This document shows positions 14,516 to 18,504 of a stretch of 18,504 nucleotides of DNA, in pieces. The DNA is from Gammaproteobacteria bacterium (GTDB lineage Bacteria; Pseudomonadota; Gammaproteobacteria; Pseudomonadales; Azotimanducaceae). Below the pieces are notes generated by a model that saw nothing but the letters and a program-made list of their open reading frames with translations, was not told where the DNA came from and ran no database searches. Position 1 is the stretch's first letter. Each line of letters starts with the position of its first letter. The stretch is taken from contig VXPR01000216.1 in the NCBI GenBank assembly GCA_009839405.1, positions 1 through 18,504 of the forward strand, written 5' to 3'. The position numbers were made by a program, and so were the translations under genes.

Positions 14516-16957
14516 ATGCCCGCCGCATCCATCGCGAGGTTGTGGAGCACGTTGCGTGCTGCCGTTGCTCTGGCATTGTTCATTGCCAGTGTGGTTGCGC
14601 TTGCTGATCGGTCGGTCGTTGGCGGGCCGCTCAATCGGGTTGGTGGCGCCGACGCCACGGAACAGGCCATCGTGCCGCCGCGCCACGACCATGCATCTGT
14701 CGGCATCACCGTCGACGGCCGGCTCGACGAGGAAATCTGGAGCCGGGTGCCGGCCTACGATCACATGCTGGTCACCACCCCGGACGTCAGGCGCCCGGCA
14801 CGGTACAGAACGCAGACGCTCCTTCTCTATACACAGCGCGGGCTCTATGTCGCTGCGTGGAACGAGCAGCCGAGCGACACGCTCATGGGGCCGCTTTCTG
14901 GGCGCGACTCCTTCGAGTACGCCGATGCCTACCAGATCGTGGTGGACTCGTCCGGCGCGGGGCTCTACGGCTATTGGTTCCGCGTCAAGCTGGGCGACTC
15001 GCTGATGGACGGTACTCTCATGCCGGAGCGCCGCTTCGGAAGCGACTGGGACGGACCCTGGGACGCCCGCACGGAGCGGACAGACGACGGCTGGACCGTC
15101 GAGATGTTCCTGCCCTGGTCCATGATGAACATGCCGGCCGGCGACGGCGAGCGACGCATCGCCGTGGAGATCGCCCGGTTCGTGCCGCATCTCAACGAAG
15201 TTTGGTCATGGCCGGCGCTGCCGGATACCGAACCGCAGTTCATCTCCCTGTTCCAGCCCCTGACTCTGGCCGGGGTCGCGCCGCGCCAGGAGGTCAGCGT
15301 GTTCCCGTATGCCGCGGTGAGCGACGACCTCGTGCGGGGAGCCCAAGCCATGGATGCCGGCGTGGACGTATTCTGGCGACCGTCGTCGGCATTCTTCCTG
15401 AGCGCCGGAATCAACCCCGATTTCGGTCAGGTCGAAGCCGACAACGTGGTGGTGAACCTCTCCGCCTACGAGACCTTCTTCCCGGAGAAGCGGCTCTTCT
15501 TTCAGGAGAATCAGGACATCTTCAGCACGGGCGAGTACGGCTATGCCGCCGGGGCGAGCCCGCTGCACACCCGGCGGATGGGCGCCTCGGTCGGATCCCG
15601 GCGCGGTCGGCCAGACCTCGGTGATGAGCGGCTCGAAGGCCACGACTTGACCCGTCCAGTGGATTTGCGAATCGCCGCCAAGACGGTGGGGCAGGCCGGC
15701 CGTTCCCGCTACGGGACGATGTTCGTGGCGGAAGACGACACAGAGCTCCGCCGGGCCGATGGCAATGGCAATGTCACCGCGCGAGGGCGCGACTTCGGCG
15801 TGCTGCGCTACCAATACGAGGACACATCCGCTGGCGCCCGCAAGGCAATTGGCTGGCTCGGCACGCTGGCGCAACATCCCGAGCGGCGGGCGATTACCCA
15901 GGCCGTCGACGCCAACTACCGCACGCCTTCGGGGGACTGGAGCGTCGAAGCGCAAGTGCTCGGCAGCGACGTGGATGGGGAAGGGGGCTGGGGCGGAATG
16001 CTCGACGTCGTCAACGTGCCGCGCACGGGCGATCAGCACTTCTTCCACATCGCGAGCTTCGACGACGGTCTCGACCTCAACGACTTGGGCTATTTGTGGC
16101 GCAACGACTACACGCGGGTCTTCTACGAATTCTGGCGCCGGCGGCAGGACTACGAACGCATCCGCGACACCGAAGGCTGGGCCTACTTCCATGCGGACGC
16201 CAACGGTGCCGGGCAATTGGTGGAGGGAGTGGCGGAACTGCACTACGGATGGGGCTTCAAGAACAACACCCGCATCAGCGTGGAACTGGAGTACAACCCG
16301 TCGCACTGGGACGACCGCGCGAGCCGCGGCAACGGCACGTTCCGGCTCGGACGGGCGTGGGATGTGTTGGCAAACTGGGACAGCGCGCCCGACGGCAAGT
16401 TCAACGCCGGCATTGGCCTCGATCTCGGGCGGGAGTCGCTCGGCGGCACGTCCCGCGAAGCCGATGTGTTCCTAACCTACAGCCCGCTCGATCGCATACG
16501 GCTGCGACTGTCCACCGGCTACGAGAGTCGCGAAAGCTGGCTGGTGTGGCAGGGCGGTGCCAACCTGACCTCGTTCGCCTCGGAGCACTGGTTCACGTCG
16601 ATAGGCGCGGAAGCGTACTTCACGGCCAGGCAGCACCTGCAAGTGCAGATTCAATGGGCGGCGGTGAAGGCGTTCGAGCGCAAACGCTTTTCCGTCATTG
16701 GGGAGACATGGCTAGACCAGGTGCAGCGCCCACCGGAGGCGGAGCCCGACTCCTTCGCCATCAGCGACGTCGTCTTGCAGCTGCGCTACCGCTGGCAGAT
16801 CGCACCCCTGTCGGACCTCTTCATCGTGTACAACCGGACGGGCAGCCTGCCGGACGGCGTCGGACGACAGCGATTCACACGCCTGTTCGACGACAGCTTC
16901 GGCACACCCGACGAGGAGGGGTTGCTGCTGAAAGTTCGCTATCGGTTCGGGACATAA
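14516..16957 (+). CDS. Exported CBM9-like / DUF5916 protein
   Basis: Exported protein of 813 aa from ATG 14516. Residues 1-30 form a signal peptide (VALALFIASVVALA, likely cut after ALA). Residues about 64-250 form a CBM9-like carbohydrate-binding sandwich: VDGRLDEEIWSRVPAYDHML, then LLLYTQRGLYVAAWNEQPSD, YADAYQIVVDSSG and WTVEMFLPWSMM. The rest matches DUF5916, including INPDFGQVEADNVVVNLSAY, ETFFPEKRLFFQENQDIF, then alternating aromatic strands to the end, consistent with an outer-membrane beta-barrel (inference). Role unknown; the pairing suggests binding or export of a glycan or metabolite at the cell surface. An in-frame extension to 14372 adds residues before the signal peptide and was rejected. 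No Shine-Dalgarno is clear. A GC-rich inverted sequence at about 16981-17011 may help end transcription against the convergent argF. Confidence 0.87.
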   Translation: MPAASIARLWSTLRAAVALALFIASVVALADRSVVGGPLNRVGGADATEQAIVPPRHDHASVGITVDGRLDEEIWSRVPAYDHMLVTTPDVRRPARYRTQTLLLYTQRGLYVAAWNEQPSDTLMGPLSGRDSFEYADAYQIVVDSSGAGLYGYWFRVKLGDSLMDGTLMPERRFGSDWDGPWDARTERTDDGWTVEMFLPWSMMNMPAGDGERRIAVEIARFVPHLNEVWSWPALPDTEPQFISLFQPLTLAGVAPRQEVSVFPYAAVSDDLVRGAQAMDAGVDVFWRPSSAFFLSAGINPDFGQVEADNVVVNLSAYETFFPEKRLFFQENQDIFSTGEYGYAAGASPLHTRRMGASVGSRRGRPDLGDERLEGHDLTRPVDLRIAAKTVGQAGRSRYGTMFVAEDDTELRRADGNGNVTARGRDFGVLRYQYEDTSAGARKAIGWLGTLAQHPERRAITQAVDANYRTPSGDWSVEAQVLGSDVDGEGGWGGMLDVVNVPRTGDQHFFHIASFDDGLDLNDLGYLWRNDYTRVFYEFWRRRQDYERIRDTEGWAYFHADANGAGQLVEGVAELHYGWGFKNNTRISVELEYNPSHWDDRASRGNGTFRLGRAWDVLANWDSAPDGKFNAGIGLDLGRESLGGTSREADVFLTYSPLDRIRLRLSTGYESRESWLVWQGGANLTSFASEHWFTSIGAEAYFTARQHLQVQIQWAAVKAFERKRFSVIGETWLDQVQRPPEAEPDSFAISDVVLQLRYRWQIAPLSDLFIVYNRTGSLPDGVGRQRFTRLFDDSFGTPDEEGLLLKVRYRFGT

Positions 16958-17102
16958 CGGGACTGGACGCCCCGGTTTCCCTGGGCGATGGCGCCCTGCC
17001 GTGCGGCGCGCCAGCTCCAAGCCCCGCAGAGCCCCGAGGCACTCGGTTTGTCCACGCCGTGCGGCTTACGAGACAGATGTCCTCGCCCCGAAAACGTGTC
17101 GG

Positions 17103-18008
17103 TCAGGAGGAGGTGAGCAGGAACTCGAGCAAGGCCTTTTGCGAGTGCAGGCGGTTGCCGGCTTCTACCCACGCCACGGAGCGGGGGTCTTCGAGGAGGT
17201 GTTCGCTGATCTCTTCGCCGCGATGGGCTGGCAGGCAGTGCATGAAGAGGGCGTCCTTGGCGGCGCAGTCGAGGAGTCCTGGGGTCACTTGATGGCCGGC
17301 GAAGGCCCTGCGTCGGGCTTCGACCTCTTCGTCGTGGCCTAGAGAAGACCAAACGTCGGTCACCACGAGGTCGGCGTCGGCAACCGCATCGCGCGGCGAC
17401 GGCGCGAGTTCAGCCACATTGGATTCCGCCAGCAGCCTCGCATCCGGCTCGTGTCCCTTGGGCGCGGCGATGCGAAGGTGGAAGTCGAACAGTTTCGACG
17501 CCCGGATGTAGGAGTTGCACATGTTGTAGCCGTCGCCGACGAATGCGACGGTGGCGCCCTGGATCGAGCCGCGAAACTCGTTGAACGTCTGCACGTCCGC
17601 CAGGAGCTGGCAAGGATGAAACCGGTTCGTCATGCCGTTGATGACTGGCACGGTCGATGCCGAGGCGATGCGCTCCACCTCTTCGTGCGCGAGTGTGCGC
17701 ACCATCACCGCGTCCACCATCTGTGACAGCACCCGCGCCGTGTCCTCCACGGGCTCTCCGCGCCCGAGCTGTGTGTCTGCCGGGGCGAGGGACAGGGCGT
17801 GCCCACCGAGTTGGTACATGCCGGTCTCGAACGCCACCCGCGTGCGTGTGGAGTTGAGCTGGAACACCATCGCTAGGGTCTTGCCGGCGAGGGGCCGGTG
17901 CGCGAGTCCCTTGCGGTTCATGTCCTTGAGTTCTGCCGCCCGCGCAACGAGCCCCGCCAGTTCCTGGGCGGTACAGTCCGGCAGCGTGAGGAAATGGCGC
18001 ACTGCCAT
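17103..18008 (-). CDS. argF: Ornithine carbamoyltransferase
   Basis: Cytoplasmic enzyme of arginine synthesis, transferring the carbamoyl group from carbamoyl phosphate to ornithine to give citrulline; 301 aa, full length. Carbamoyl-phosphate motif STRTR (53-57), HPCQ (131-134), and HCLPAHRGEE (from 257) are present, and the whole sequence resembles Pseudomonas ArgF. Two family positions differ: the residues before STRTR are FQLN rather than the usual FEKxx type, and the ornithine-loop SMG is SLG (TDVWSSLG, 217-224). Substrate could in principle be a modified ornithine, but HCLPA and overall resemblance favour ornithine. ATG 18008 has GGAG 9 nt upstream. It follows argD after 15 bp, so the two are co-transcribed. 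Confidence 0.94.
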   Translation of the reverse strand: MAVRHFLTLPDCTAQELAGLVARAAELKDMNRKGLAHRPLAGKTLAMVFQLNSTRTRVAFETGMYQLGGHALSLAPADTQLGRGEPVEDTARVLSQMVDAVMVRTLAHEEVERIASASTVPVINGMTNRFHPCQLLADVQTFNEFRGSIQGATVAFVGDGYNMCNSYIRASKLFDFHLRIAAPKGHEPDARLLAESNVAELAPSPRDAVADADLVVTDVWSSLGHDEEVEARRRAFAGHQVTPGLLDCAAKDALFMHCLPAHRGEEISEHLLEDPRSVAWVEAGNRLHSQKALLEFLLTSS

Positions 18009-18023
18009 GACTCGCAGCTCCGG

Positions 18024-18504
18024 TCAGTCGAGGGCGTCGATGAGGTCCGCCACCATCGCCACCATCTGGTCCGCCTCGGCATCGCTCATGTTCAGCGGCG
18101 GCAGCAGGCGGACGACGTTGTCCACGGCGACGTTGATGAGGAGGCCAGCCTCCAAGGCATCGGCCACCAGCGTCGGACACGGCTCGTTCAGCTCCACCCC
18201 GAGCATCAAGCCTTTGCCGCGGATCTCCCGCACGCGGTTGTTGCCGGCCAGGCGCGTGCGGAATGCCGCCACCATGCGCTCGCCGAGTTCTGCTGCCCGT
18301 TCGATCACGCCGCCATCGGTGAGTTCGTCGAGCACTGCATTGGCGGCTGCGCAGGCAAGGAAGTTGCCGCCGAAGGTGGAGCCGTGCGTGCCCGCCACCA
18401 GCACGTCGGCGGCGGCGCCGGGGGGGCGGCCGGCGCCGGTGGGCGTGCCGTTGGGCAGTCCCGTTGGCGTGGGGATGACGTCCGGCAGGGGGTTGGCGTG
18501 GTGG
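18024..18504 (-). CDS. argD: Acetylornithine aminotransferase (partial, damaged at window edge)
   Basis: C-terminal part of the PLP-dependent transaminase that makes N-acetylornithine in arginine synthesis. Clear family sequence: GTHGSTFGGNFLACAAANAV, then RGKGLMLGVELNEP, and VVRLLPPLNMSDAEADQ. The frame stays open to the window edge (codons up to 18503). Beyond about 18417 the translation becomes DVIPTPTGLPNGTPTGAG, which aligns gaplessly with the family's D-V-I-T-L-A-K-G-L-G-N-G-V-P-I-G-A but has Thr where the PLP lysine belongs and many Pro/Thr replacements. That stretch is either sequence error or decay. Upstream partner of argF, 15 bp apart. Confidence 0.85.
   Translation of the reverse strand, partial: HHANPLPDVIPTPTGLPNGTPTGAGRPPGAAADVLVAGTHGSTFGGNFLACAAANAVLDELTDGGVIERAAELGERMVAAFRTRLAGNNRVREIRGKGLMLGVELNEPCPTLVADALEAGLLINVAVDNVVRLLPPLNMSDAEADQMVAMVADLIDALD

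Overview
This is an 18.5 kb, high-GC (roughly mid-60s percent by eye), densely coding chromosomal segment. Gene content points to Pseudomonadota, most likely an uncultured gammaproteobacterium: a CobT of the aerobic cobaltochelatase, a close YmdB homologue, an OppABCDF-type transporter and a Pseudomonas-like ArgF. The taxonomic call is an inference. Both ends cut a gene (cobT left, argD right), so the window may be a whole short contig. No tRNA, rRNA, CRISPR array, integrase or transposase was seen.

Layout. 1-1717 (+): 3' part of cobT. 1840-2346 (-): YmdB-like macrodomain protein. 2347-2707: non-coding stretch with a degenerate copy of a dispersed palindromic repeat and an AT-rich hairpin. 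2708-3858 (-): a pair encoding a small antibiotic-biosynthesis-monooxygenase-fold protein and an alpha/beta hydrolase. 3904-4437 (+): divergent NUDIX hydrolase. 4623-13704 (-): a six-gene apparent operon, read leftward as substrate-binding protein, oppB, oppC, oppD, oppF and an exported PQQ-type sugar dehydrogenase fused to six FG-GAP/VCBS repeats. 13895-14305 (+): divergent PPOX/FMN-binding split-barrel protein. 14516-16957 (+): exported CBM9-like/DUF5916 protein. 17103-18504 (-): argD (partial) followed by argF, an arginine-biosynthesis pair.

How the genes work together. The transporter set is complete: membrane-anchored binding protein, two permeases and two ATPases. It should import peptides or similar small solutes. 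Coupling is tight from oppB onward: 51 bp between oppB and oppC, 19 bp between oppC and oppD, an 8-bp oppD/oppF overlap, and 8 bp from oppF to the dehydrogenase. The exception is the 474 bp between the binding-protein gene and oppB. That gap carries two pairs of inverted palindromic repeats, an arrangement that resembles the malE-malF REP case and could raise binding-protein mRNA over permease mRNA.

Most unusual points: (1) OppC is 479 aa because about 180 residues, including a fibronectin-III-like domain, are inserted after its first membrane helix; (2) a secreted GSDH-VCBS dehydrogenase is the last gene of a peptide-transporter operon; (3) a dispersed family of double-hairpin repeats, paired head-to-head in the transporter operon; (4) the last ~90 bases of the window, inside argD, align without gaps to the family but lack the PLP lysine and look either degraded or erroneous.
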